Source: Variovorax sp. CAN15
Lineage (GTDB): Bacteria > Pseudomonadota > Gammaproteobacteria > Burkholderiales > Burkholderiaceae_C
DNA length: 44,276 nucleotides
Direction of reading: 5' to 3'
Assembly: GCF_030462475.1 (NCBI RefSeq)
Contig: NZ_JASMRZ010000042.1
Location: 1 to 44,276, forward strand
The translations under genes and the position numbers were made by a program. Shown in pieces: positions 6,898 to 16,719 of this stretch; position 1 is the first letter of the stretch; every line of letters starts with the position of its first letter. A model generated the notes under the pieces. The model was not told the DNA's origin, ran no database searches, and was given only the letters and a program-made list of their open reading frames with translations.

Positions 6898-8520
6898 GTG
6901 ACAGCAGCAGCATCCGCGATGCGGGAACACATGCCGGCCGTCGAGGCGGGCGACGAGATCGCGGCCGCGCGCCAATTGCGCGGCGGCCGCGAGAAGCCGC
7001 GCGCCACCGGCCGCGACCGTGGCGAAGGGCCGTTCGCCCGGCTGGTGCTGCGCGGCGCCACCGTCATCGACGGCACCGGCGCGCCGCCCTGGGGGCCGGT
7101 CGACATCGTGATCGAGGGCGACCGCATCGTCGAGATGCGCGGCGTCGGCGCGCCCCGCAAGGCCATCGACCCGGCCGTGCGCCCGGCCGCCGGGCAGCAC
7201 GAGATCGACTGCCACGGCAAGTTCGTCACGCCGGGTTTCGTCGATGCGCATGCGCACATCGGCTCGCCCTTCGTGGCCGGCAAGGCGCCGCCGGCCGACT
7301 ACGTCTACAAGCTCTGGCTGGCCCACGGCGTGACCACCGTGCGCGAGATGGGCTGCTTCAACGGCCTGGGCTGGACGCTGGACCAGCGCGAGCGCGCTGC
7401 GGCCGGCACCATCGCCGCGCCGCGCATGCTGGCGCATGCGTACTTCCCGGCGGTCAATGACATCCTGAAGATCATTCACACGCCGGCGCAGGCACGCGAC
7501 TGGCTGGGCCGGCTGAAGGCGCGCGGCGCCGACGGCGTGAAGTTCTTCGGCGCCTCGCCCGCCATCATGCAGGCCGCACTGGCCGAATGCGCCAGCCTCG
7601 GCCTGCGCAGCGGCTGCCACCACGCGCAGACCGCCGTGACCCGCATGAACGCGCTCACCACCGCGCAATGGGGCCTGACCAGCGCCGAGCACTACTACGG
7701 CCTGCCCGAGGCACTGTTCGAGCACCGCGTGGTGCAGGACTACCCGGCCGACTACAACTACGGCGACGAGTACTTCCGCTTCTCCGTCGCCGGCCAGAGC
7801 TTCGGCCAGGCCGCGCAGCCGGGCAGCGCCACATGGCGCAACGCGATGGACCGCTTTCTCGAACTCGGCTTCACCTTCGTGCCGACCTTCGGCATCTACG
7901 ACGCCAACCGCGACCTCATGCGCACCCGCCGCGCCGACTGGCACGACGAATACACCTGGAAGAGCTACTGGGACGGCTTCCAGCCCTACCGCGGCGGCCA
8001 CGGCTCCTACTGGTATCGCTGGTCGACAAGGAACGAGATCGAGTGGAAGGAAAACTACCGGCTCTGGATGCGCTTCGTCAACGAGTACAAGAACCGCGGC
8101 GGGCGCGTCTGCGCGGGCAGCGACTCCGGCTTCATCTTCCAGGTGTTCGGCTTCGGCTTCGTGCGCGAACTCGAGATGCTGCAGGAAGCCGGCTTCCATC
8201 CGCTGGAGGTGCTGCGCGCCGCCACGCTCGAAGGCGCGCACCTGCTTGGCATCGAGGCCGACTGCGGCAGCCTGGAGGTCGGCAAGCGCGCCGACCTGCT
8301 GGTGCACGACCAGAACCCGCTGGAAGACTTCAAGCTGCTGTACGGCACCGGCGCCATGCGGCTGAACGATGACACCCAGCGTGTCGAATGGCAGCGCGGG
8401 CTGAGCCGCACCATCGTGGGCGGCATCTGCTACGACACGGCCGAGCTGCTGGCCGACGTTCGCGCGATGGTGGCGGCCAGCCACGCCGAAGCCGCCGCGG
8501 CGGAAGCACCCGCCGCATGA
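6898..8520 (+). CDS. Amidohydrolase-family metal-dependent hydrolase
   Basis: A 540-residue amidohydrolase-superfamily enzyme (imidazolonepropionase/HutI-like broad group) hydrolysing an unknown C-N or similar bond. The metal site is complete: HAH at 118-120, a candidate bridging Lys215 (GVKFFG), His241/242, His265 (SAEHYYG) and Asp409 (GSDSG). The GKFVTPGFVDAHAH segment and the ending typical of the composite beta-domain (VGKRADLLVHDQNP) are present. The start is GTG with GAGGAG 6 bases upstream. There is no signal peptide, so it is probably cytoplasmic. It heads the operon with CobW and the ABC importer, overlapping the CobW gene by ATGA. Confidence 0.9.
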   Translation: MTAAASAMREHMPAVEAGDEIAAARQLRGGREKPRATGRDRGEGPFARLVLRGATVIDGTGAPPWGPVDIVIEGDRIVEMRGVGAPRKAIDPAVRPAAGQHEIDCHGKFVTPGFVDAHAHIGSPFVAGKAPPADYVYKLWLAHGVTTVREMGCFNGLGWTLDQRERAAAGTIAAPRMLAHAYFPAVNDILKIIHTPAQARDWLGRLKARGADGVKFFGASPAIMQAALAECASLGLRSGCHHAQTAVTRMNALTTAQWGLTSAEHYYGLPEALFEHRVVQDYPADYNYGDEYFRFSVAGQSFGQAAQPGSATWRNAMDRFLELGFTFVPTFGIYDANRDLMRTRRADWHDEYTWKSYWDGFQPYRGGHGSYWYRWSTRNEIEWKENYRLWMRFVNEYKNRGGRVCAGSDSGFIFQVFGFGFVRELEMLQEAGFHPLEVLRAATLEGAHLLGIEADCGSLEVGKRADLLVHDQNPLEDFKLLYGTGAMRLNDDTQRVEWQRGLSRTIVGGICYDTAELLADVRAMVAASHAEAAAAEAPAA

Positions 8521-9581
8521 GCAGCCCGGACAACGCCTCGCCGCCGATGCCGGTTCCCATCGAGCTGATCGTGCTCACCGGCTTCCTGGGCAGCGGCAAG
8601 ACCACGCTGCTGTCGGCGTACCTGCGCCAGCCGCAGGCCGCCGACACCGCCGTGATCGTCAACGAGGTTGGCGAGGTCGACCTCGACGGCGCCGTCATCT
8701 CCGCCTCCGCCGACAAGGTGCCGATGGCGCTGCTGAGCAACGGCTGCGTCTGCTGCGCGATGGGCGGCGACTTGCCCGACACCATTGCGGCACTGATCGA
8801 GGCGCGCGCCGAACAGGGCCTGCCGCCGCTCGCGCGCATCGTGCTGGAGACCACCGGCCTCGCGCGCCCCGGGCCGGTGCTGCGCAGCCTCGGTCCGTTG
8901 GCCGGGCACCTGCGCGCGCATGTCGTGAGCACCTTCGACTGCGAGCGCGGCGCCGCCACGCTGGCGCTGCCCGAAGCCGCCGCGCAGATCGCCGGCGCGC
9001 AGCGCATCGTGCTGACCCGGCAGGACATCGCCCGGGCCGGTGCGGTGGACGTGGCGCGCGCGCTGCTGGCACGCGTCAATCCGCTGGCCGAACTGGTGGC
9101 CGACGCCGCGCCGGGGCCGCGCGCGCTGGCCGCGCTGGCGTCGCCGCCGGCGCGCTCATCGCTGCCGCACCTTACGCTCGCGCCGCTGGACGCCGACGCG
9201 CTGCAGCTGCCGCACAGCGACATCCGCACCGCCCTGTGCCGCTTCACCGCGCCGGTCACGCGCGACGAACTCTCCGAGTGGCTCGACAACCTCGCCGGCC
9301 TGTGCGGCGAGCGCCTGCTGCGCGTCAAGGGACTGGTCAGGGTGCAAGACGAGCGATGGCCGTTGCTGGTGCAATGCGTCGGCACGCTGTTCAGCCCCAT
9401 CGTGCCGCTCGCGGCGCAGACGCCGGACTCGTTCCTCGTCCTCATCGTGCGCGGCATGCATCTGGATGAACTGCGCGACGTGCAGCCGTCCTTGCCCTTC
9501 GTGCTGAAGGCGGCCGCGCTGTCCACAAGACCGGCCATTGGCCGGCCGCTCGCCGCCGTGCTTGAGGAGGCCCGCGCGTGA
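8517..9581 (+). CDS. CobW-family (G3E) GTP-binding protein, putative metallochaperone
   Basis: A 354-residue G3E P-loop GTPase. The Walker A GFLGSGKTT is at 22-30, the NEVGE switch at 49-53, and the metal-binding C-x-C-C is C77/C79/C80. The usual base-recognition NKxD looks like TRQD. A CobW C-terminal domain follows (about 230-340). Known relatives (UreG, HypB, MeaB, ZNG1) insert or deliver metals or cofactors. Its 4-base overlap with the amidohydrolase suggests it serves that metalloenzyme. Its own stop overlaps the next gene's GTG start. The metal and client are inferred. Confidence 0.9.
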   Translation: MSSPDNASPPMPVPIELIVLTGFLGSGKTTLLSAYLRQPQAADTAVIVNEVGEVDLDGAVISASADKVPMALLSNGCVCCAMGGDLPDTIAALIEARAEQGLPPLARIVLETTGLARPGPVLRSLGPLAGHLRAHVVSTFDCERGAATLALPEAAAQIAGAQRIVLTRQDIARAGAVDVARALLARVNPLAELVADAAPGPRALAALASPPARSSLPHLTLAPLDADALQLPHSDIRTALCRFTAPVTRDELSEWLDNLAGLCGERLLRVKGLVRVQDERWPLLVQCVGTLFSPIVPLAAQTPDSFLVLIVRGMHLDELRDVQPSLPFVLKAAALSTRPAIGRPLAAVLEEARA

Positions 9582-10377
9582 GGCCCGCCACCGTCGCCCG
9601 CCGGGTCGCAGTGGCCGCGGCATACGCGGCCATGCTGCTGCCGCTCGTCACCGTGGCCTGGCTGAGCTTCTTCGAGCAGCCGATCATGAGCTTTCCGCCC
9701 GAAGGCTATTCGCTGCACTGGTACGCCAATGCATGGGGCAAGCCGCAGTTCGCGAGCAGCTTCATGCTGTCGCTGCAACTGGCCGCCGTCTCGGCGCTGC
9801 TCGGCGTGAGCACCGGCACGGTGGCCGCCTACGCCATCGAGCGCGGCGATTTTCGCGGGCGGCGCGCGCTGGCCGCGCTGCTGCTGTCGCCGCTGGCATT
9901 TCCGGGCGTGGTGCTGGGCACCGGCATCTACGTGTTCTTCGTGCAGATCGACAACACCATCGACCTGCAGATCGTTGCCACGCTGCCGGGCCTGATCGCC
10001 GCGCATGCGCTGCTGGCCATTCCGTGGACCGTGCGCCTCGTGTCGGCCAGCCTGCAGGGGCTCGGCCGCGCGCCGGAGGAAGCCGCCGCCAACCTTGGCG
10101 CGCGCCCGGTCACGGTGTTCCTGCGCGTCACGCTGCCCTCGATGCGGGCCGGCATCGTGGCCGCGGCCGTCTTCAGCTTCATCGCGAGCTTCGAGAACCT
10201 GGAGATGACCATGATGCTGACCGGCCCCGGGTACACGACGCTGCCGGTGGAAATGCTGAGCTACCTCAACTTCAACATGGACCCGACACTGGCCGCGGTC
10301 GGCACGGTGCAGACCGTGCTCATCGCCGTGCTCCTGCTGGTGGCGGATCGTTTCGTCAGTCTGTCCCGGGTGACCAC

Positions 10378-10381
<4 letters not shown>
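9578..10381 (+). CDS. ABC transporter permease (PotC-like)
   Basis: A 267-residue inner-membrane permease with about six hydrophobic segments. The cytoplasmic EAA loop reads EEAAANLGARPVTVFLRVTLP (around residues 165-185), the contact site for the ATPase. It belongs to the polyamine/opine/2-aminoethylphosphonate-type importers. Start GTG at 9578 overlaps the CobW stop; GAGGAGG lies 7 bases upstream, supporting this start. It pairs with the permease at 12542. Confidence 0.93.
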
Positions 10382-11457
<1,076 letters not shown>

Positions 11458-11500
11458 ACTTCGTTTCTTCCTCTCTTCCTCCGTTTCTTCAACCACCGCC

Positions 11501-12538
11501 ATGTCCTCACATTCCACACGCCGTTCCCTGCTGCTGGCCGCCGCATCACTGCCGCTGGCAGCCTCCGCGCCCGCGTTTGCCGCCACCGGCGGGCGCGTCG
11601 TCGTCGCCACCTGGGGCGGCGACTACGGCGACCTGCTCGGCAAGAACGTCGAGCAGCCGCTGCTCAAGCCGCGCGGCATCGAAGCGGTGCAGAGCACCGA
11701 CGACGGCCCGCCGCGCAAGGCCAAGCTGCTGGCCGAGCGCAACAGCCGGCGCGGCAGTCTAGACGTGGTGTCGCTGGTCGATTTCGAGGCCAGCGGGCTC
11801 GCGCAGATGGGCCTGTTCGAGACGCTGACCGACGCCAAGGTGCCGAACGCGAAGAACGCCATCGCCGCGCTGCGCCAGCCGCAGGCGCTGCCGCACATCT
11901 ACTCGGGCCTGGTCATTGCCTACAACCCCGGGAAGATCAGGACGCCGCCGAAGTCGCTCAACGACCTCTGGGACCCGAAATACAAGGGCCGCGTCGGGCT
12001 GGCCGACATCCTGTTTCCGTACAACATCGCCGCCGCCTCGCTGGCGGCCGGCGGCACGCTGTCCGACCTGGCGCCGGGCATGAAGAAGCTCGGCGAGATG
12101 AAGGCGCTGTCGCCCAAGATCTTCGCCACCAACGAGGCGGTGGCGCAGGCGCTGAAGTCGGAAGACATCTGGATCACGCTGGCCTGGCGCGCCCGCGTGT
12201 ACCAGTGGCGCCGCGCCGGCGTGAGCGTGGCCGCCGCGGTGCCCGCCGAAGGCATCATGCCGACCACCTTCAGCGCCGTGGTGCCGAAGAACAGCCAGCA
12301 GAAGGACAACGCCTTCGCCTATCTCGACGCCATGCTCGACGCGCGCGCCCAGGCCGCGTTCGCCGAGCGCATGGGCTACGTGCCCACCGTCACCAACGCC
12401 AGCCTGCCGCCCGGGCTGGCCGCACAGATCGCGTTCACGCCCGAGGAGCAGTCGCGCTTCAAGGTGCCCGACTTCGGCTACTTCGCACAGGCCATGCCGG
12501 CGCTGCAGCAGTACTGGTCGCGCGACTTCAAGGCCTGA
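11501..12538 (+). CDS. ABC transporter substrate-binding protein (PotD/F-like)
   Basis: A 345-residue periplasmic binding protein. The N-terminus STRRSLLLAAASLPLAASA...AFA is a signal sequence with a twin-arginine-like start; cleavage after AFA near residue 26 is likely. The mature part begins with GGRVVVATWGGDYG, characteristic of polyamine/iron/phosphonate-type solute binders. It sits between the ATPase (43-base gap) and the second permease (3-base gap). The ligand is unknown; the preceding amidohydrolase suggests an amide, lactam or cyclic nitrogen compound. Confidence 0.9.
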   Translation: MSSHSTRRSLLLAAASLPLAASAPAFAATGGRVVVATWGGDYGDLLGKNVEQPLLKPRGIEAVQSTDDGPPRKAKLLAERNSRRGSLDVVSLVDFEASGLAQMGLFETLTDAKVPNAKNAIAALRQPQALPHIYSGLVIAYNPGKIRTPPKSLNDLWDPKYKGRVGLADILFPYNIAAASLAAGGTLSDLAPGMKKLGEMKALSPKIFATNEAVAQALKSEDIWITLAWRARVYQWRRAGVSVAAAVPAEGIMPTTFSAVVPKNSQQKDNAFAYLDAMLDARAQAAFAERMGYVPTVTNASLPPGLAAQIAFTPEEQSRFKVPDFGYFAQAMPALQQYWSRDFKA

Positions 12539-12541
12539 GCG

Positions 12542-13384
12542 ATGCGCCTGCTGACTCTGCCGGCCATCGCGATCGTGCTGGCGCTGATGGTGGCGCCCAT
12601 GGCGATGCTGCTGCGCTACTCGCTCAACATCTACACGCCCACCGAGCTGATGGTCGAGGCCTTCACGCCGCGCAACTACGTGCAGGTGTTCGCCGACCCG
12701 TACTTCCGCGAAGTGCTGTCCGTCACCCTGCGGGTCGCCGCCATCACCACGCTGGTCGCATTGCTGGCGGGGCTGCCCGCCGGCTACACGCTGGCGCGCA
12801 TGCCGCGGCGCTGGAAGATGTGGCTCACGCTCGCCACCATCCTGCCGCTGATGGTGGGCAACGTGGTGCGCTCGGCCGGCTGGCTGGCGCTGCTGGGCAA
12901 CAGCGGCCTGTTCAACGCGGTGGCGCAGTGGAGCGGGCTGGTGCGCGAGCCCATGCAGCTCATGTTCAACCAGCCGGCCGTGGTGGGCGTGATGGTGACC
13001 ATCGTGCTGCCGCTGATGGTGATGACGCTGGCCAGCGTCATCGAGGGCATACCGCGCAACGTCGAGGAGGCGGCCGCCAACCTGGGCGCGCCGCCCTTCA
13101 CCGTGTTCCGCCGCGTGGTGCTGCCGCAGGCCATGCCGGGCGTGATCGCGGGCATGTCGCTGGTCTTCATCCTGTGCATGAACGCCTATGCCACGCCGGT
13201 GCTCATCGGCGGGCCGCGCTTCAGGATGATGACGCCCGAGATCTACCAGCAGTTCGTCGGCCTGAACAACTGGCCTTTCGGCGCGGCGCTGGCCTTCATG
13301 CTGCTGGCGGTGACGCTGGTGGTCGTGCTGGGCATCGGCGCACTGTTGCAGGGCAACTGGCGCCGCCAGGAACGGCGCGCCTGA
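12542..13384 (+). CDS. ABC transporter permease (PotB-like)
   Basis: A 280-residue inner-membrane permease with about six hydrophobic segments and an EAA loop EEAAANLGAPPFTVFRRVVLP near residues 177-197. It is the partner of the permease at 9578 and completes the importer. It is the last gene of the operon, which runs from 6898 without a gap larger than 43 bases. Two hairpins (13409-13432 and 13444-13463) lie shortly after its stop. Confidence 0.93.
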   Translation: MRLLTLPAIAIVLALMVAPMAMLLRYSLNIYTPTELMVEAFTPRNYVQVFADPYFREVLSVTLRVAAITTLVALLAGLPAGYTLARMPRRWKMWLTLATILPLMVGNVVRSAGWLALLGNSGLFNAVAQWSGLVREPMQLMFNQPAVVGVMVTIVLPLMVMTLASVIEGIPRNVEEAAANLGAPPFTVFRRVVLPQAMPGVIAGMSLVFILCMNAYATPVLIGGPRFRMMTPEIYQQFVGLNNWPFGAALAFMLLAVTLVVVLGIGALLQGNWRRQERRA

Positions 13385-13408
13385 AGCCTTGCCGCTGCGG
13401 GCCGGACG

Positions 13409-13463
13409 CCGCGTCGCTTCCGTCCGACGCGGACGACAGGCAATCCTGCATTGCCGTGCAGGA
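13409..13463. terminator. Two tandem hairpins after ABC operon
   Basis: CCGCGTCG/CGACGCGG with an 8-base loop (13409-13432) is followed by TCCTGCA/TGCAGGA with a 6-base loop (13444-13463). Neither has a T-run, so an intrinsic terminator is not certain. They may instead be 3'-end stabilisers or the leader of the next gene. Confidence 0.35.
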
Positions 13464-13571
13464 CAACGCCGCTTCCTGCGTTTCCGGTGTTCCGGGGGCC
13501 GATGCCTGTGGCATCTTCGTTCCCCTGTCGCGCCGCCTCTGGCGCGCATCGCTTCAAGCAGGAACAACACC

Positions 13572-14204
13572 ATGATCAAGATCGGCATCGTCGACGACCA
13601 CGCCGTCGTCCGCACAGGCCTGAAGTCGTTCTTCTCCACCTTCGTCGATTTCCGCGTGGTCGGCGAGGCCGGCAGCGGCCGGGAGGCCATCGATCTCGTG
13701 CGCACGACCGATATCGACGTGCTGGTGATGGACCTTTCCATGCCTGGCCAGAGCGGCATCGACGCGCTCGCGATGGTGCGCGCCAAGGCGCCCGACCTCG
13801 GCGTGCTCATCCTCAGCGGCTATCCGGAAGAACACTATGCGGTGAACCTGATCCGCCAGGGTGCCTCGGGCTACCTCAACAAGGAATGCGACCCCGAGGA
13901 GATCGCCAGGGCCATCCGCACCATCGCGCTGGGCCGGCGCTACATCTCGCCCTCGGTGGCCGAGCTGCTCGCTGGCCAGCTGGAGCGCAAGGACAACGCT
14001 CCGCCGCACGAGCACCTGTCGGAGCGTGAGTTCCAGGTGTTCCTCAAGCTGGCCAAGGGCGAGTCGGTGGGCGCCATCGGCGAGGCGCTGTCGCTCTCGG
14101 TGAAGACAATCAGCACCTACCGCACGCGGCTGATGGAGAAGATGAACCTCTCCACCAACAGCGACCTGACCTACTACGCGATCAAGACGCAGCTGATCGA
14201 CTGA
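13572..14204 (+). CDS. NarL/FixJ-family response regulator (orphan)
   Basis: A 210-residue two-component regulator: a receiver domain (about 1-120) with the acidic pocket in IVDDHAVVR, the phospho-acceptor Asp in VLVMDLSMPG and Lys in GYLNKE, then a LuxR-type HTH (about 145-205) with LSEREFQVFLKLAKGES and VKTISTYRTRLMEKM. No sensor kinase gene follows; the adjoining 600 bases hold only gene debris. It is separated from the ABC operon by 187 bases with hairpins, so it probably has its own promoter. Confidence 0.93.
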   Translation: MIKIGIVDDHAVVRTGLKSFFSTFVDFRVVGEAGSGREAIDLVRTTDIDVLVMDLSMPGQSGIDALAMVRAKAPDLGVLILSGYPEEHYAVNLIRQGASGYLNKECDPEEIARAIRTIALGRRYISPSVAELLAGQLERKDNAPPHEHLSEREFQVFLKLAKGESVGAIGEALSLSVKTISTYRTRLMEKMNLSTNSDLTYYAIKTQLID

Positions 14205-14208
14205 TCGC

Positions 14209-14367
14209 TTGGGCAGGCAGTCGCCGCGTTCCGAGGTGCATCGCCGAGGGGCGCTCAGGGCGGTCGTCCGGACTTTCGTCCTGACGCTGGGCGCCACGCT
14301 GCTGGTGCTCAACTTCACCAACGGCGAGAAGAAGCTCCACGAGCAGGGGTCATGGACAACCGGGTGA
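14209..14367 (+). other. Small open frame with one hydrophobic segment, possibly a remnant
   Basis: A short frame opening with TTG (14209) or GTG (14236) and ending in TGA at 14365. It encodes a hydrophobic stretch, TFVLTLGATLLVLNF, followed by a charged tail NGEKKLHEQ. It begins 4 bases after the response-regulator stop. I do not recognise it. It could be the N-terminal stub of a lost membrane protein (for example a sensor kinase) or a non-coding frame. Confidence 0.25.
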
Positions 14368-14712
14368 AGGCAAGATGCCGGGCGACATGCGGGCGCGGAC
14401 GTCCAGGGGTTCGCCCTCCGGCGGCAGCGAGAGCCGTCGGGCGCATCCGCGAAGGCGGCCGGGCGCGCGGCGCACCTGCGGGACGCAGACGTGCCCATGC
14501 TCTTCGCGCACGGCCTGCGTGACACGCCTGCCGGGCCCGCGCCATTCGACGACACCGTGCAGGCGCCGGGTCCGATCGCCACCGTGCTGGAGATCTAAGG
14601 CGCCGACCACTCGTTCCACGTGCTCAGGCGCACCGGCCGCACCGACGAAGAGGCGCTGGGCGAACTGCTCGACGGCATCGCCGTGTGGATGCAGGCCTGG
14701 CGCATCGGCTGA
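14351..14712 (+). pseudogene. Decayed alpha/beta-hydrolase (dienelactone-hydrolase-like) gene
   Basis: In the frame through 14491 the sequence reads AAHLRDADVPMLFAHGLRDT, then an in-frame TAA at 14593-14595, then GADHSFHVLRRTGR and DGIAVWMQAW to TGA at 14712. The VPMLF-x-x-G-x-RD and GADHSFHV segments are the C-terminal hallmarks (acid and His of the triad) of small alpha/beta-hydrolases of the KANL3/Tex30 group. The nucleophile-elbow region appears only as a shifted, degraded trace before 14420, and the N-terminal half is absent. No intact copy is in the window. Confidence 0.6.
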
Positions 14713-14835
14713 AGCCGGGCCGCGCGGGTCGTTCTTCGCCTACGCCGTGTCGCCGGAAGGGACGACGCGGCGCAGCCGCGGATTTTTGAACGATGGGTCT
14801 TCGACAGACAGCAATTCAACCCAAAGGACCCCGAC

Positions 14836-15339
14836 ATGGCATACACCGACTCATCCCTCGACACCCTCCAGGCTGCCGGCCCCGTGCTCGCCAACGACGA
14901 AGTGGTGGACGTGCTCAACGACCTGCTCGAGAACTCGCGCGACGGCGAATACGGCTTTCGCGCCTGCGCCGACGAAGTGGAGAGCCCCGCGGCGAAGCAA
15001 CTGTTCGCCAATCGCGCCGAAGAGTGCCGCAAGGCCGGCAGCGAACTGATGGCGCTCATCGCGGCCTACGGCGGCAAGCCGGCAGAGGGCGGCACTGCCA
15101 GCGGCGCGCTGCATCGCGGCTGGGTGCACGTGAAGGGCTCGCTCGGCGCGAACAGCGAACTCTCCATCCTCGAATCGTGCGAGCGCGGCGAAGACACCGG
15201 TGTCGCGCGCTATCGCAAGGCCCTGAAGCAGAACCTGCCCGCCGACGTGCGCAGCGTGGTCGCCGCCCAGGCCGAAGGCGCGCAGCGCAACCACGACCAG
15301 ATCCGCGACCTGCGCAACGCTGCGCGCGTCCGAGACTGA
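14836..15339 (+). CDS. PA2169-type DUF2383 ferritin-like protein
   Basis: A 167-residue protein of the DUF2383/PA2169 family, predicted four-helix bundles related to ferritins. Typical features are the opening LNDLLENSRDGEYGFRACAD, the middle FANRAEECRKAGSEL, the LHRGWVHVKG stretch and the AEGAQRNHDQIRDL ending. An AAAGGA ribosome site precedes the ATG. The role is unclear in the literature; expression is often stress-linked. It is followed by a good intrinsic terminator. Confidence 0.9.
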   Translation: MAYTDSSLDTLQAAGPVLANDEVVDVLNDLLENSRDGEYGFRACADEVESPAAKQLFANRAEECRKAGSELMALIAAYGGKPAEGGTASGALHRGWVHVKGSLGANSELSILESCERGEDTGVARYRKALKQNLPADVRSVVAAQAEGAQRNHDQIRDLRNAARVRD

Positions 15340-15365
15340 TCACCATCCGTCGCTTCAGCGCACGA

Positions 15366-15390
15366 AGGCCGGCCCTGCCCGGCCTTTTTC
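15366..15390 (+). terminator. Intrinsic terminator after DUF2383 gene
   Basis: The perfect stem AGGCCGG/CCGGCCT with a 6-base loop is followed by TTTTC, 27 bases after the stop. Confidence 0.8.
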
Positions 15391-15446
15391 ATGGGCGCCG
15401 CACGCTTGGGGAATTCCCCGATGCCCATGATCCCGCCTCGATGGGA

Positions 15447-15473
15447 TAGTTAGTTCGGCCTTCAAACTAACTA
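15447..15473. promoter_or_regulatory. XylR-type operator upstream of xylF
   Basis: A perfect inverted repeat TAGTTAGTT-N9-AACTAACTA lies about 50 bases before the xylF start, in an AT-rich patch. The half-site TTAGTT and the CAAACTAA segment resemble xyl operators bound by ROK-type XylR in Bacillus. The ROK gene at 18732 is the likely ligand-responsive repressor. Confidence 0.65.
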
Positions 15474-15524
15474 ATTTCTTACTTGGCTGGCGCCTGCGGG
15501 CGAATCAATTCAGGAGAGACATCG

Positions 15525-16547
15525 ATGCAACTGAAACACACCCTGGCCGCCATGGCCTTCGGTCTCACGGCCGTCGGCGCGATGGCGCAGACCGTGGTCG
15601 GCGTGAGCTGGTCCAACTTCCAGGAAGAGCGCTGGAAGACCGACGAGGCCGCCATCAAGGCCGAACTCGAGAAGCTCGGCGCCAAGTACATCAGTGCCGA
15701 TGCGGGCGGCTCGCCCGAGAAGCAGCTGGGCGACATCGAGGGCCTGATGTCGAAGGGCGCGAAGGCGCTCATCGTGCTGGCGATGGACAAGGACGCCATC
15801 CTGCCGGCAGTCACCAAGGCCACGCGCCAGAAGGTGCCCGTGATCGCCTACGACCGGCTGATCGAAGCGCCCGGCGTCTTCTACATCACCTTCGACAACG
15901 TCGAGGTCGGCCGCATGGAGGCGCGCGAGGTCTTCAAGGTCAAGCCCAAGGGCAACTACGTGATCATCAAGGGCTCGCCCAGCGACCCGAACGCCGACTT
16001 CCTGCGCGCGGGCCAGCAGGAGGTGCTCGATGCCGCCATCAAGAAGGGCGACATCAAGATCGTCGGCGACGAGTACACCGAAGGCTGGAAGCCCGAGGTC
16101 GCGCAGAAGAACATGGAGCAGATCCTCACCAAGAACGGCAACAAGGTCGACGCGGTGGTCGCCGCCAACGACGGCACGGCCGGCGGCGCGGTGGCAGCGC
16201 TCACGGCCAAGGGCATCCGCGGCATTCCGGTGTCGGGCCAGGACGCCGACTTCGCGGCGCTCAACCGCATCGCGCTGGGCACGCAGACCGCCACCATCTG
16301 GAAGGACTCGCGCGAACTCGGCCGCGAAGCCGCCCTCGCGGCCGTTGCGCTGGCTGCCGGCAAACCGGTCGACAAGGCCGCGCCGTGGGCCGGCGGCGCC
16401 AAGAAGATCTCGCTGTCCTCGCGGCTGCTGACGCCGGTGCCGATCACGCGCGACAACCTCGACGTGGTGGTCAAGGCCGGCTGGATCAAGAAGGACGAGC
16501 TCTGCAAGGGCGTGTCGGGCGCCAGCGCGCCCGCGGCCTGCAAGTAA
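15525..16547 (+). CDS. xylF: D-xylose-type ABC transporter substrate-binding protein
   Basis: A 340-residue periplasmic sugar-binding protein. The signal peptide is [21 protein letters not shown] with cleavage near AMA-QT. The mature protein opens [20 protein letters not shown] and contains [20 protein letters not shown], both strongly XylF-like. It heads the xylFHG-ROK cluster with CAGGAG about 8 bases before the ATG. D-xylose is the likely ligand, though another pentose cannot be excluded. No xylose catabolic gene is in the window. Confidence 0.9.
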   Translation: MQLKHTLAAMAFGLTAVGAMAQTVVGVSWSNFQEERWKTDEAAIKAELEKLGAKYISADAGGSPEKQLGDIEGLMSKGAKALIVLAMDKDAILPAVTKATRQKVPVIAYDRLIEAPGVFYITFDNVEVGRMEAREVFKVKPKGNYVIIKGSPSDPNADFLRAGQQEVLDAAIKKGDIKIVGDEYTEGWKPEVAQKNMEQILTKNGNKVDAVVAANDGTAGGAVAALTAKGIRGIPVSGQDADFAALNRIALGTQTATIWKDSRELGREAALAAVALAAGKPVDKAAPWAGGAKKISLSSRLLTPVPITRDNLDVVVKAGWIKKDELCKGVSGASAPAACK

Positions 16548-16563
16548 CGACGCAACGCAACGC

Positions 16564-16593
16564 GCCGGCGCCATTCTCGGAAAGCGCGCCGGC
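16564..16593 (+). promoter_or_regulatory. Intercistronic hairpin between xylF and xylH
   Basis: The stem GCCGGCGC/GCGCCGGC with a 14-base loop lies 16 bases after the xylF stop and is followed by a pyrimidine-rich tract (CCTTCTTCTC). It probably stabilises xylF mRNA or partly terminates, giving more binding protein than permease. Confidence 0.5.
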
Positions 16594-16680
16594 CCTTCTT
16601 CTCTCTCCCATGCAATGCATCCGACTGCCGGCCCTCGCGGGCCCGGCCGGCGGGCGCCTGCGCACCCACGCAGTCCCACG

Positions 16681-16707
16681 TACTCCAAGTACTCCAAGTA
16701 CTCCCAA
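16681..16707. repeat. TACTCCAAG tandem repeat before xylH
   Basis: Two exact 9-base units, TACTCCAAG, and a third variant unit end 12 bases before the xylH start codon. They span the spacer just ahead of the ribosome-binding region. No function is evident. Confidence 0.7.
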
Positions 16708-16719
16708 AGGGTCCGAAAC

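Noticed and set aside
16681..16707. TACTCCAAG repeats as a CRISPR-like array
   Set aside because: The units are 9 bases, contiguous and without spacers; no cas genes are present.
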